A model generated the notes under the pieces. That model made no database searches, was not told the DNA's origin, and saw only the letters and a list, made by a program, of their open reading frames with translations. A stretch of 47,651 nucleotides of DNA from positions 1 through 47,651 of the IMG/VR virus record IMGVR_UViG_3300030688_001310. The stretch is one strand, 5' to 3'. This document shows, one piece after another, positions 22,001 through 31,000 of this stretch; position 1 is the first letter of the stretch; each line of letters opens with the position of its first letter. The translations under genes and the position numbers were made by a program. Source of the stretch: a virus.

Positions 22001-25000
22001 ACGGCTGTGATCTGACCGGCCACACCCTCAATTGCATCTGCGCGGGCCACCGCTTCGCTGGAAACCGCAGCCGCCGCCGTGTTGGCATTTTGGGTGACGG
22101 TCTGGCTCAGATTGACGATCTGCTGCGTCAGCGACCCTTCGGCGGCCTCGGCGCGTGCGACCTCCGCAGTGGCAGCGCTTGAGGCTGATTCCGCCTGCGA
22201 GGTTGCCGCCGTGGCAGCGGACTGGGCCGCCTGAGCCTCCGAGACGGCTTGCGCGGCTGCGGTTTGCGCGGTTTGCGCGGCTTGAGCATCGGAGACGGCT
22301 TGGGCGGCCATGGCCTGGGCGGTTGCGACTCCGGTGGTCACAGCGCTTTCCGCCGCATTGGCGATCGACGTCGCATTGGCCAAAGCTACTGCCAATTGGT
22401 CGGCGGTCGTATTGCCGATCGCCCCGGCGCTTCCAGCAGTCGTTGCCGTCGCAGCGTTCGCCGCGCCCGTGGTCGCGGGAGATCCGGCCACGGTCAGCCA
22501 CTCGCTCATGATGTAGCCGTCGGACCCATAGGTGGCCTGATACGCGATCTGGACATCGTACTGTGTGCTGGCCGCGACGCCGGTGATGTTCGCGGTGATC
22601 GTAGCATTCGACAGCGTGATCAGGGGGTGATCTGTCCAGTTCGATGCCCCGGTCACCCGATATCGCACGACCAGGAAGGCATCGCTTGCGGCATCCGGAG
22701 TACCGCTGATGACGAGGGCCGGGATAGAATTTCCCGACGTATCGGTGACCGCGCCGCCGGCAACCGACCACTTCGCCGAGGTGGGCGCCGCGATGGGGGA
22801 GGGTGGGGGTGTCGCGGCGGGCGGGGCGGGCGGTAACGCAGCGTTCCCGTCGGCCGGCAGCCCGGTAATGGTGACGTTGCAACCAAAGAGTGATTCAAGG
22901 TCGCCGTTAAGGCGCGACGACACGACGATTTTGACCGCCGAGTACCTCGCGAAGTAGGTGACCGGCAAAACCAACTCGTTTTCAGTCCAGAGCGCGCCCT
23001 GTTGGTAGACCTGATTTCCGTTCTGGTCGAACACGGTGACGACCGTCTCTTGGTAATATTCCGGCGCGACCGGGCCCGAGGTCCAGGGCAGTGCTTGCCC
23101 ATCCTCGAATGTCCGATTGCGGGTGGACCAGGTGATGGTCAGGTTCGTGGCGGTGCCGATCGGCTCAGATCCAAAGCCCACCCCGTTCACTTGGACGTTT
23201 GCCGGCCGCAGGGGCAACCACGGGCGCGCGGTCATGGTGATCTCGTGCGGGGTAGCTGCTGCCAGCGCCAGCACGCCCTGTGAGGTGCGCGGCAGCAGCT
23301 TGTAGGTGACCTGCTCACCTACCGACCAGATATTGACGCCGTCCGTGTTGTTCAGTCCGGCATTCAGCACCCAGATATTGGTGCCTGCCGGCCACGCCTG
23401 CGGAACGGTGTCGAGCATCCCGCGATTGATCGTATAATTGGTGCCATCGGTGGATACCACCTGGCACATTTCCTGCGCACCATCACCGGTGCCGATCAGC
23501 AGAAAGCCCCCGGCGATCGGCGCCCGCGCGGTATCGGGGAACACCGTCACCGGAATCAGCGTGGTGGCCTCGGCGTTCAGTGCCGGCGAGGGCATGCATT
23601 CCACCAGCGTCTTTGTGCCGAAGTTGGCCCAGGTGGTCGCCCCCGTCGAAAGCGTCGTCTCGCCGTAAAGGTCGAACGACACATAATCCCTGTTGGCCGC
23701 GTAACCGACGGCGGCGGCGAGCACCTCGGGATAAGCAAGGCTCTGGATCGACGTTTGCAGATTTGTGTTTGTCTGGAAAAAGTAGGGCAGTGTGAACAGG
23801 TCAACCAGCGGAAGGTCGGTCGGCGCGGTGCTCGGATTCGTCCATTGGCTCGATGTTGGCGCCGACAGCGATGCCGGGGTGAGGGAGAAGATATCGCGGG
23901 TCAGCGAAATTTTGATCGCCGGCGAGTCCAGGCTTCCATAGTCCACCCGGCCGATCCGGAAGACGCCCCCCACGATCCCGTTCTCGGGATAGTTGATCAC
24001 GATGCAGCTACCCGGCACCGACGCCCAGGCCGAACGATCAACCTCGATCTCACAAGAGTCGAGCGGGGCAGAAACCATGCGACATTCGCGCGCAGCTAAT
24101 TTTGCTGCGAGGGGGGCATTGCGAACCATGGAAAAATTGCGCTTGTCGCTAACAATCTGTCCTTGCTGCATCGCGATGTTCGACGGGTTCTGGCAGGAAA
24201 CGCTTTCCTGTTGCTCGGTGACTGGGTTTGTCCAAGAAACGACGATCTCATTGATCGTCTCTGGCCACTGCTTTTTTTGATAGTTGGTCATTTTGATCTG
24301 ATCCGGTCCATAAACTGGAAGATCAGAGATGGCATAATCACCGCGAATTAACTTCAAGGACAGCAGACCAGTCTTAGGGTCCAGATAAGTCACACCTTGA
24401 ATGTGATTGAGAATATCATTTACGAAATCCTCAATGCTTGATTCGACTTTCCAAACCTTCGATAGCCCAAGCGACTCTCCAAACAAGATCGACGCTGCAT
24501 AGTTGAAGGCCGCCGTGTCCAAGGCCGCCGCCGGGTAGCCCATACCCCAGTCGGTGTTGGTGAAAACGTCATAGATCATGAACGCGGGGTTGGCGTCATC
24601 GCCAGGATAACTCGTGAAGGTGTAGACTTCCGGCCCGAGTGAGAAGGTCATCCCGGTTTCCGGTACTTGCTCGATCGTGAGCGTGGCGACGCCCGCCGAC
24701 GGGCCATCCTGAAGTCCGGAGTTGGCGTCGTTGCCTGGCGACCCGAAGGCGGTGATGTCGAAGAAGTAGCTGAAGCCGGCGGTGCTGTTGCCCGTGCTGG
24801 CGCGATAGGGATACTGGGGATCCGCAACCGGCTGAACGGCGTTCACCCAGGCATTGCTGGTGTTGTTCTCGGTGACCGTGATGACGTTCCCCGAGGCCGC
24901 GGCTTTGAAAAACTGTGAGCTTGCATTGATCGCGTTGGCGGCATGCGAGGCGGCATCGGTGGTTGATGCGCCGATGCCCGCAGCATTACCGACGATGTTG

Positions 25001-25575
25001 GCACCGACCATCGCGCGGGCGATCGACGCCAAGATCGACGATGTGGCTGGGGATCCTGCGCCGGAACTGGCTGTGTTGGTCGACGTCGTATCTGCGATGT
25101 AGCCGCTATCGAGGGCCGCCGGGATCCGCGCGAGTGTTTGATCCAAAGCCGGTGCTGGCGGGAAGCGGTAGCCGCGGAAATCGACGTTCTGCGCGATGAC
25201 CGGGTTGTTGGACGTCCACAGGAAGCCTTCGCCAGCCGTCGAGCCATAGAACAGCGCCGTTGCGACACCGCGATAGGCAGGCATGCTGGCGGGGGTGCCC
25301 CCCAACAACGTCGCGAAGTCCGCCGAAATAAGCTGGTCTGGCGCGCCAGGATACCAATCGATATTGCCAACCAGACCCCCGCCAATCGTGTTGCCGCCGT
25401 ACAGCGTGGGTAGATTGATGTTTATGGTGGTTTTGGTGGTTGCTAGACCTTCCCATGCGGTTTTATTGTTTACATAAACGCCGGTCAGGGCATCCATTGC
25501 AATCGCAATGCCAAAATGAACCGACATGTAATAGTCGGTAACCTGTTGGCCACCACTTTTACCCATCGCGCCCAT
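19030..25575 (-). CDS. Tail tip/host-specificity protein, J-like
   Basis: 2181 residues. The N-terminal about 900 residues fit the J/GTA tail-hub type (MSVHFGIAIAMDALTGVY; a DFVNDILNHIQG segment). A fibronectin-III-like domain lies near 925-1030, then an Ala-rich coiled coil near 1045-1175. Next come three tandem modules starting with NLLxNPTGxLG (about residues 1228, 1465 and 1739), each with a jelly-roll, carbohydrate-binding-like region and ending AYTDDxTxxAINAT plus a coiled coil. The C-terminal domain resembles a fibre tip. It recognises the host surface and ends the tail tube. An AGGA site precedes ATG 25575. Confidence 0.8.
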   Translation of the reverse strand: MGAMGKSGGQQVTDYYMSVHFGIAIAMDALTGVYVNNKTAWEGLATTKTTININLPTLYGGNTIGGGLVGNIDWYPGAPDQLISADFATLLGGTPASMPAYRGVATALFYGSTAGEGFLWTSNNPVIAQNVDFRGYRFPPAPALDQTLARIPAALDSGYIADTTSTNTASSGAGSPATSSILASIARAMVGANIVGNAAGIGASTTDAASHAANAINASSQFFKAAASGNVITVTENNTSNAWVNAVQPVADPQYPYRASTGNSTAGFSYFFDITAFGSPGNDANSGLQDGPSAGVATLTIEQVPETGMTFSLGPEVYTFTSYPGDDANPAFMIYDVFTNTDWGMGYPAAALDTAAFNYAASILFGESLGLSKVWKVESSIEDFVNDILNHIQGVTYLDPKTGLLSLKLIRGDYAISDLPVYGPDQIKMTNYQKKQWPETINEIVVSWTNPVTEQQESVSCQNPSNIAMQQGQIVSDKRNFSMVRNAPLAAKLAARECRMVSAPLDSCEIEVDRSAWASVPGSCIVINYPENGIVGGVFRIGRVDYGSLDSPAIKISLTRDIFSLTPASLSAPTSSQWTNPSTAPTDLPLVDLFTLPYFFQTNTNLQTSIQSLAYPEVLAAAVGYAANRDYVSFDLYGETTLSTGATTWANFGTKTLVECMPSPALNAEATTLIPVTVFPDTARAPIAGGFLLIGTGDGAQEMCQVVSTDGTNYTINRGMLDTVPQAWPAGTNIWVLNAGLNNTDGVNIWSVGEQVTYKLLPRTSQGVLALAAATPHEITMTARPWLPLRPANVQVNGVGFGSEPIGTATNLTITWSTRNRTFEDGQALPWTSGPVAPEYYQETVVTVFDQNGNQVYQQGALWTENELVLPVTYFARYSAVKIVVSSRLNGDLESLFGCNVTITGLPADGNAALPPAPPAATPPPSPIAAPTSAKWSVAGGAVTDTSGNSIPALVISGTPDAASDAFLVVRYRVTGASNWTDHPLITLSNATITANITGVAASTQYDVQIAYQATYGSDGYIMSEWLTVAGSPATTGAANAATATTAGSAGAIGNTTADQLAVALANATSIANAAESAVTTGVATAQAMAAQAVSDAQAAQTAQTAAAQAVSEAQAAQSAATAATSQAESASSAATAEVARAEAAEGSLTQQIVNLSQTVTQNANTAAAAVSSEAVARADAIEGVAGQITAVQASYDTLSSQVTNDVATLTNANSATATQVSALSAYATPNQNLLPNPTGVLGTQGWSGPSGWVSYHSPSVGYIFGKNYSGTPTNGGYDAWTSDPIPMEPGPFTISAHIESAGITPPTSGDRRGAVVALEFYDSGVNYLGEIDIAYSPNTATNGRASGTGTLPANAVSGRVILFTPPGTSFASAALFNVWQIKVEHGSVATAYTDDTTVAAINATVENNQTTQATENSALAAQISAVQVNLGDLTGTVSNNATTAANNNSVLVSQVSTLQAYATPRPNLLQNPTGALGLASWVAPAGSGWVGYTNRDLGGVFGRDFHGANLAAGDVLSSIQYATYAGQVLTLSGMYETHGLIPATTGDTRGAIVGVEWFDASGNYLGEFNLPLALNTQTTNRQAATGAAPANANYYVVRFGAVTGTTFAANSAGMDVWQLKIEEGQPATAYTDDATAGAINATVENRSIAQANATSALASQVTALAATVNTNASASAAALSNETTVRAAADSSLSSQISTLNANYGSLSALVGSNYTALANANAATAASLATLQATTNANPNLLQNPTGALGMQGWTSGGPTAISAQVGNYGEGDYFQTPTGSSASGVLWYQDVAYSGTGPLSIQAELFAGGLTLNSGTAAQVRFYIEWLDSSHGHLGYSAVAAVAAGQDWAEVQIPNQTPPGGVAYARGVMDIWGNGAWTNTNAAWRRLKVESGTICTAYTDDATASAINATITAQSVAQASENSALAAQISTLSTNLGSLSSTVSNNYSSLTTSINTTASQLSTLTSTVGGNSANITTLQSTTASLNGALYGTWGVTVNANGAIAGMVLYASSGNTITSSVVFDAASFIIRSSANPTITPFYYDATSGTLFLQSITVNTINVANNAISNVNNSFTSAQTNIAGNATSTIQTLTISASGSPIIVLFGTQFNTSGQANVTLKLDGTAIYVGATTSTTTSMFAEMTISPAAGNRTLTLEVANLLTTQARCANMSITTIELKK

Positions 25576-25776
25576 TTACTTGTCCTTAGCTCGATTGACG
25601 ATGTTTATTCCAAGCTGATCGCCTGTCGCCAATAGTTTGCTGGCCGGTAGGCCGTTCTTTACAAAGTCCTTGAAATCAAGGTTGTGGTGCCGCGCCCATT
25701 TCCGCATCCCGTTGACGCAATAGCCGGCTTTGCGGGCATCGTTGATGGTGATGATCGGGTCGGTCTCACTTTCCAC
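25576..25776 (-). CDS. Small tail-region protein, 66 aa
   Basis: Read from GTG 25776, which has GGAGG five bases upstream; the longer frame to 25917 is not supported by a site. The product (DARKAGYCVNGMRKWARHHN, then LDFKDFVKNGLPASKLLA) is a small helical protein found in this position in related phages, between the tail-hub gene and a small membrane protein. Function unknown; probably tail assembly. Confidence 0.6.
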   Translation of the reverse strand: MESETDPIITINDARKAGYCVNGMRKWARHHNLDFKDFVKNGLPASKLLATGDQLGINIVNRAKDK

Positions 25777-26005
25777 CGCTACCTCCACTCGTGGTGTAGG
25801 TGTTGGTCGATGCCTGCCCATACCAGAGCACGTTGGGGTCCATGATCCGCGCCGATCCGAACAGCACATAGACCGGCTTGTTCGCCGATGCGGTGGGGGC
25901 TTGCAGGTCTTGAACACCTTGCGGCGTTTCGTTGTGGGGGGCGATTAGATAAGCGATGACGTCCAGCGCCACCGAAATCAGAACGCCGATCAACCAAACG
26001 GGCAT
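25766..26005 (-). CDS. Small membrane-anchored tail assembly protein, 79 aa
   Basis: The N-terminus MPVWLIGVLISVALDVIAYL is a transmembrane segment; the rest (KPVYVLFGSARIMDPNVLWY) resembles the start of tail assembly proteins of the lambda I type. The end overlaps the following gene in another frame. It probably acts in tail tip assembly at the membrane or is a leftover of a larger assembly gene. Confidence 0.55.
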   Translation of the reverse strand: MPVWLIGVLISVALDVIAYLIAPHNETPQGVQDLQAPTASANKPVYVLFGSARIMDPNVLWYGQASTNTYTTSGGSGGK

Positions 26006-26014
26006 AGCCGAACC

Positions 26015-26857
26015 TCAACCAAAGTTGTTCACAATGCCGATCGGATTGACCAGCGGAATCCATTGGCAGCCGCCAAAATTATTGATATTTTTGAACACGT
26101 TCTGGCACGTATCCGTCGAGTGATCGCAACCGAGGGACAGGTGCAGCGTCATGCCTGCGCTCAACGTCGGGCAATCGCTATCGAGGCAGATTTGATTGGC
26201 ATTGTCGATCGTCAGGATCATCCGGTATTCCGTCCGGCCCGCGGCGTTGGTCCAACTGACGATGCCGTTGACGAAGTTTCCTTGGGCAAATGCGCCATTC
26301 CATCCACCCGGCAGCGCGATGTATGGACCAGATACGGACGTAACTGCCGCACTGACGGTGAATGCCGCCTGCGATGCGTTGCACAAGCCGTCGCCCTGGC
26401 TATAGACGGCGTGCGGGCAAGGGCGCTGCCAGTGGCGTCGCAATCCAGATCGCATCATCGACGTCGAGATCGGTTCACAGGTCAACGTGATCTCATCATC
26501 GTTGATCGCCGCCGACCGAACGCGCCCGGGCCAGATCAAATTGGCGTTCGAATCACCATAATGACCCATGAACACGCTAATAGTGATTGCGTTAGACGGC
26601 GGATAACCGGTGAACAGTTCGAGGATGGAGAGAGATTTTGACAGCTTAATATCGATCGCGGCCTTATCAAGTGAGCCGGATGCGGTGAAAGCGTCATCGC
26701 TCAATGGTGCGGGGACATAAGTTATACCATTATAAACGATCGGATCTTCCGAAGTCGTATAGGCATAGGTATCGCTTACATTCGAGCCATAGGTAAAAAG
26801 CATCAGAAGATACGGAATGGCTTCTTGCCGTGAGGATTCGATGTCTCCGAAAGTCAC
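26015..26857 (-). CDS. BR0599/DUF2163-like minor tail protein
   Basis: 280 residues from GTG 26857 (VTFGDIESSRQEAIPYLL), two bases after the preceding stop. The C-terminal CDHSTDTCQNVFKNINNFGG motif with several Cys is the BR0599-type signature found in gene transfer agents and siphophages, analogous to lambda L. It forms part of the tail tip. The Cys cluster may hold a metal centre as proposed for lambda L. Confidence 0.75.
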   Translation of the reverse strand: MTFGDIESSRQEAIPYLLMLFTYGSNVSDTYAYTTSEDPIVYNGITYVPAPLSDDAFTASGSLDKAAIDIKLSKSLSILELFTGYPPSNAITISVFMGHYGDSNANLIWPGRVRSAAINDDEITLTCEPISTSMMRSGLRRHWQRPCPHAVYSQGDGLCNASQAAFTVSAAVTSVSGPYIALPGGWNGAFAQGNFVNGIVSWTNAAGRTEYRMILTIDNANQICLDSDCPTLSAGMTLHLSLGCDHSTDTCQNVFKNINNFGGCQWIPLVNPIGIVNNFG

Positions 26858-26858
26858 G

Positions 26859-28079
26859 CTATTTCCCCGGCGAAAGATCTTGCAACGATATAACGGAAAG
26901 CTGCGTTTGCGCAACGCTATCGGTGATCCACTCACTTATAAGTTTGTCTGAGGCAAACCGATGGACCGGCATCCACGAGATCGAGGTGACCGTGTTGTCC
27001 AGCGCCCGCGCGAGCCCCGCTGCAGAGTTCGTCGTCGCACCGGCCGGGCTGCACAATGCGGTGGCCCCGATGTTGATCTGCGCGAAGCTGCCGTTTTGCC
27101 CGATGCTTGTCACGAGACCAAACTGATAGCTGCCGTCCCCATAGGCCGCGCAGAATGCGTCAAAGACAGTATCACCAACGAAGTCGGTATAAAGGTCGCT
27201 TGGGGCCAGGAAACTCGTGGCCCCGGCCGCGACCGGTGCTTGAGGGATGATATCGTTCTGCCAGGTGGGCAACAGGAATTCGCCGAGTTGCCCGTGCAGG
27301 CGAAAATACATGTCCTCGATCGCCACCATCTGCTGATGCGTCATCGCCAGGTACGAGGCTTGCTGCGCTCGGGACACGAACGAGATCGGGTTGAAATAGG
27401 CCAATGCGCCATAGCCGTAATCGACGGTCTCGTAGTCGTTCGAGAATGTGACCTTGGGGTTCGTCATCCAGTTCGGGCGCATGAGGAAAACCTCGCGGCC
27501 ATTGAATACCACGGGCGCCGCAGCCGGATTGGTTTCGACCTCGGTCAGCGGAGTCACATTGAACGTGATCGATCCGGAGACCACGCCGTCTGTCACAAGT
27601 TCGATATCGACGGTGCTGGGGAACCGTCCCTGCAGCGCAGGATACAGCGACGTGCCCGCCGGGATGGCGGGGGCCGCACCCACGATGGTGAAGCCACCAA
27701 CGGTTGGCGCGACGTCGATAAGGAATTGGTCTGCGCCGGGTACGCGCGCCGCGACAACCCCGGTAAGCCAAGGGGGTGTGGTCCCGGTGGCGATGGTCCC
27801 GTTCGTCCCTGCTGCTGACCCCGTCGTCACCACGGCGCGGCGGCTCTCATCCGCGACCAAGATATCCTGGCCGATATTGGCCTTGAGCCATCCCATCATC
27901 TGCCGGGTGTAGGCGGGCATCGTCAGGAAATCGAACTCGAGGGTCTTGCGCGGACGGAGTCGTAGCCCCCGGCGCTGCTCTTTTCCTGAGCGACTGATCT
28001 GTACGGTCGTCCGATATTCCCGGGTAACCTTGAGCGATGAGGACCAGTTTACCCGGCCGGGAAACAGGGGAAGGGTCAT
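26859..28079 (-). CDS. Distal tail-like protein (DUF2460-type)
   Basis: 406 residues, coupled by TGATG to the tape measure gene. The N-terminus (LPLFPGRVNWSSSLKVTREY, then SRSGKEQRRGLR and RKTLEFDF) is typical of the distal tail protein class in gene-transfer-agent-like siphophages. A beta-rich middle region follows, with SWMPVHRFASDKL near the end. It probably joins the tail tube to the tail tip. Confidence 0.65.
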   Translation of the reverse strand: MTLPLFPGRVNWSSSLKVTREYRTTVQISRSGKEQRRGLRLRPRKTLEFDFLTMPAYTRQMMGWLKANIGQDILVADESRRAVVTTGSAAGTNGTIATGTTPPWLTGVVAARVPGADQFLIDVAPTVGGFTIVGAAPAIPAGTSLYPALQGRFPSTVDIELVTDGVVSGSITFNVTPLTEVETNPAAAPVVFNGREVFLMRPNWMTNPKVTFSNDYETVDYGYGALAYFNPISFVSRAQQASYLAMTHQQMVAIEDMYFRLHGQLGEFLLPTWQNDIIPQAPVAAGATSFLAPSDLYTDFVGDTVFDAFCAAYGDGSYQFGLVTSIGQNGSFAQINIGATALCSPAGATTNSAAGLARALDNTVTSISWMPVHRFASDKLISEWITDSVAQTQLSVISLQDLSPGK

Positions 28080-31000
28080 CAGCCGAGGGCCTTCTTGATC
28101 GTCCGAGAATTCTTCCGGAAGTGGTTGACGATGGCTCGCTCACCGTGCTGCGTGGCCAGCGCTTCGGTGAGCATATGGCCAGCATCGATCGCGTTGATGA
28201 TCTTGAGGTTCGGCGCGGCGCTCTGGGCAGAGGCCATCGTGGCGGCAATGTTGCCGATGTGGCGGGGGCTGCTGTTTTTCAACACCTCTTCGCCCTCTTG
28301 CAGGATCGTCGGATATTCGTCCGGGGCGACGCCCGCGATACCGCCGTCGTGCATTCGCAAGGCGCCGGCAAACGCTGCAGGGCTGATCGAGCGCATGGCG
28401 GCGGCGCGGCCAACGATTCCGCCTGTGTGCATGACGGGCGCGGCGATGGTGAACGCATCCAGTGCGCTCGGCAGACCTGATGCAGAAATGGAGCCCAACT
28501 CCATACCACCGCCGGCCACAGCGCCCCCCGCGCCGCCCCCGCCGAGGATCGATCCCAAAAGGCCGCCCAGCCCCCCCAGGCCGCCGCCAGACCCGCCACC
28601 GGCAGCCGCGTTGACGCCATTGCTCACGCTGGTCCCGATCCCCAGGGCGTTCAAGCCCTTCAAGATCTCGGTCTGCATGATCATGTCCGCAATTTTCAGC
28701 AGGAAGTCGCTGGCAAACTGCAGGAACGCATTCCGCATTTCGCGAAAGATATTCGATGCACCACGCAGCCCGAGCGCGAACTGCGCGACGCCTTTGGCGC
28801 CGGCGTTGAACGTACTCACGAGGCCGCCGGCGATGTCGGAATTCACCTGCTTCGAATCGATCAAATCAACTTTCAAGTTATTGATTTGATTGTGAATCGC
28901 CTCAAGCTGGGCGACAGTTTTCTGATCGCCGATCGCCTTGAAGTAGGCGATGGCATCGGGCAAACCCGCCTTGAGTTGCGCGCTGAGATCCGCGATATCC
29001 TTGCGCGCGGACTTGATTTCCCCCTCGTCACCGCTCTTGTAGCCGTCGGTCAGCGCCTTACGCGCCTCGGTCAACTGACCACTCAGACCGCTCATGCTGT
29101 CGGCGTTCTGCTTGGTCAACTGACGCTGGAACTGCGAGGTGTAAACCTGCAATGCCTGCTGGCCCAACTCGTCGGTTGGGTTGCCAGCATGGTCTAAATT
29201 CCAGACACCCTCAGTTCGCAGCCGGTTGGCTGCCATTTGCGGCGCCGTGAGACGCTGGCTATTCTGCGTCGCCAACGCCTCCTCGTTCTGCAACTGTTCG
29301 AGTTTTTTGCGTTCCTCGTCGCGATGTGTGTTGTCGAATAGCTGGCCATAGGTGCCCGCCAACTTCTCCCGCTCGCCAGCCCCCCAAGTGATAGGGGCGG
29401 CTTCGCGGCCCCCTTTTCCGCTCTGTGAGTCCGCGATGCGTTTATCGAACGAGTCCATCTGGCGTTGGATGAACAAGTCGCGCGGCGACATACCGAGGGC
29501 TGCGGAATCCGCCACCGCCTTGGCGATCCCATCCGTCACCGACTGGTGGAAAGCGTCGATTTCGCTGTCGTTCTTCGACTGGGTCTGGGCCTGCTCGGCG
29601 GGGGTGGGAGCACGACGGAAGCCCAGCACAGCGCTGGCGGGGAAACTCTCTTCAGATACCTTGCCGCCAGCCTGATTGCCCCCAAGCACTCGCACCCGGT
29701 CGCCCTGATAGCCGTCAAAAAAGCCGACGTGCCCGTGTGCGCCAGCCCCCTTCAGCACCACGATGTCGCCAGGCTCCGCATCTTTCGGTGTGACGTTGGA
29801 TCCGTATGTCAGAAAATCGCGCGCAGCGAGGCTGCCCGTGCCCGGCGCACCATTCTGATGCAGGATCGCATTCACGAATGCCGCGCACCACGCGACCTTT
29901 TCCGGATCGAGGGACTGACCGGACGACGCAAAGAGCGACTCAAGCCCGCGCCGGTCTTTGTGCTCGTCATCGCCGACATACCGTCGCGCGGAAGCGAGGT
30001 ATTGCGCGCGGTTGCCGTCCTGTGCCTGCTGCACCGCCGAGGCGCCATTGATGTCTGAAACAGCCCGATCATGGAGCGCCTGGGCCTGTGCGAGTGCTGC
30101 GGCTTTCGCTTTGGGATCTGTGATCGCGCCGGCCTTCTGCTGGGCCTGCTCAAGGTCTTGGTCGGCCTGAAATACAGCCTGAGCGCGCTCAGCCTCAGCG
30201 CGCAGTTCGGGGATGTCCTTCTTCAGGTTGTTCAGCGCCTTGCTGAACTCGTTCACCTTGTCCGTCGGGATTGACCCGCCGAATTTATCGAAGCTGTCGG
30301 TCAATCCGAGTACCGCCCGATCGGCATCCGTCATCGTCCCGCGCGCGGCGTCCATCAGCGCCTTGTTCTGCCGCAGCTTGTCGTTGGCATCGCCGATGTT
30401 GCGACCCCAGGCAATGAAACTTGCGCCGACGTTCTGCGGCAGGCCGGCATGCTGCACGAGGTTGTCGATCGAATGGGTGTACTCGTCGGCCGACAGCTTG
30501 CCGCTCTTGAGTTGCTCCGTCAGTCGTTGGACCTGGTTGATCGTCGCGGTCGGCGCGTATGCAAAATCCTCTCTATCCGAGTGGTTGATGATCGGCCGAC
30601 TTACGAGTTCGTTGCGGGCATCCTGCAGCTTGACCTGCTGGCTGACCAGTTCGGTCTGCGTGAGGTCGCCGAGCTTCTGGCGGAACACGTCGGCCTTGCC
30701 GCCGGCATCCGCCCAGGCCTGCTGCACCTTGTCGAGTTGACGGTTATGCTCGTCAAACGCCTGCGTCATGTCGCTGACGCCAGAGACCACTTTGCCGGCA
30801 GCCGACATGGCGACGAACGCGATGGCGCCGAACAGGAGCGGGATACCGCCGAGCGCCACGCTCAGAGCCGTCGATGCGCTGGCCGCCGCCATCAGGGCTT
30901 CGCCAAGTTCGACGATCTGCGGGATGAGGGCATAGAAGAATGCGCCGATCCGGATCGCGACGAACGCCTTGAACAACTCGAACAAGGTGCCGAAATGATC

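Noticed and set aside
25777-25917. Extended N-terminus of the small tail gene to 25917
   Set aside because: The extension is Arg/Pro/Ser-rich shadow sequence of the overlapping gene, and the GTG at 25776 has a GGAGG site.
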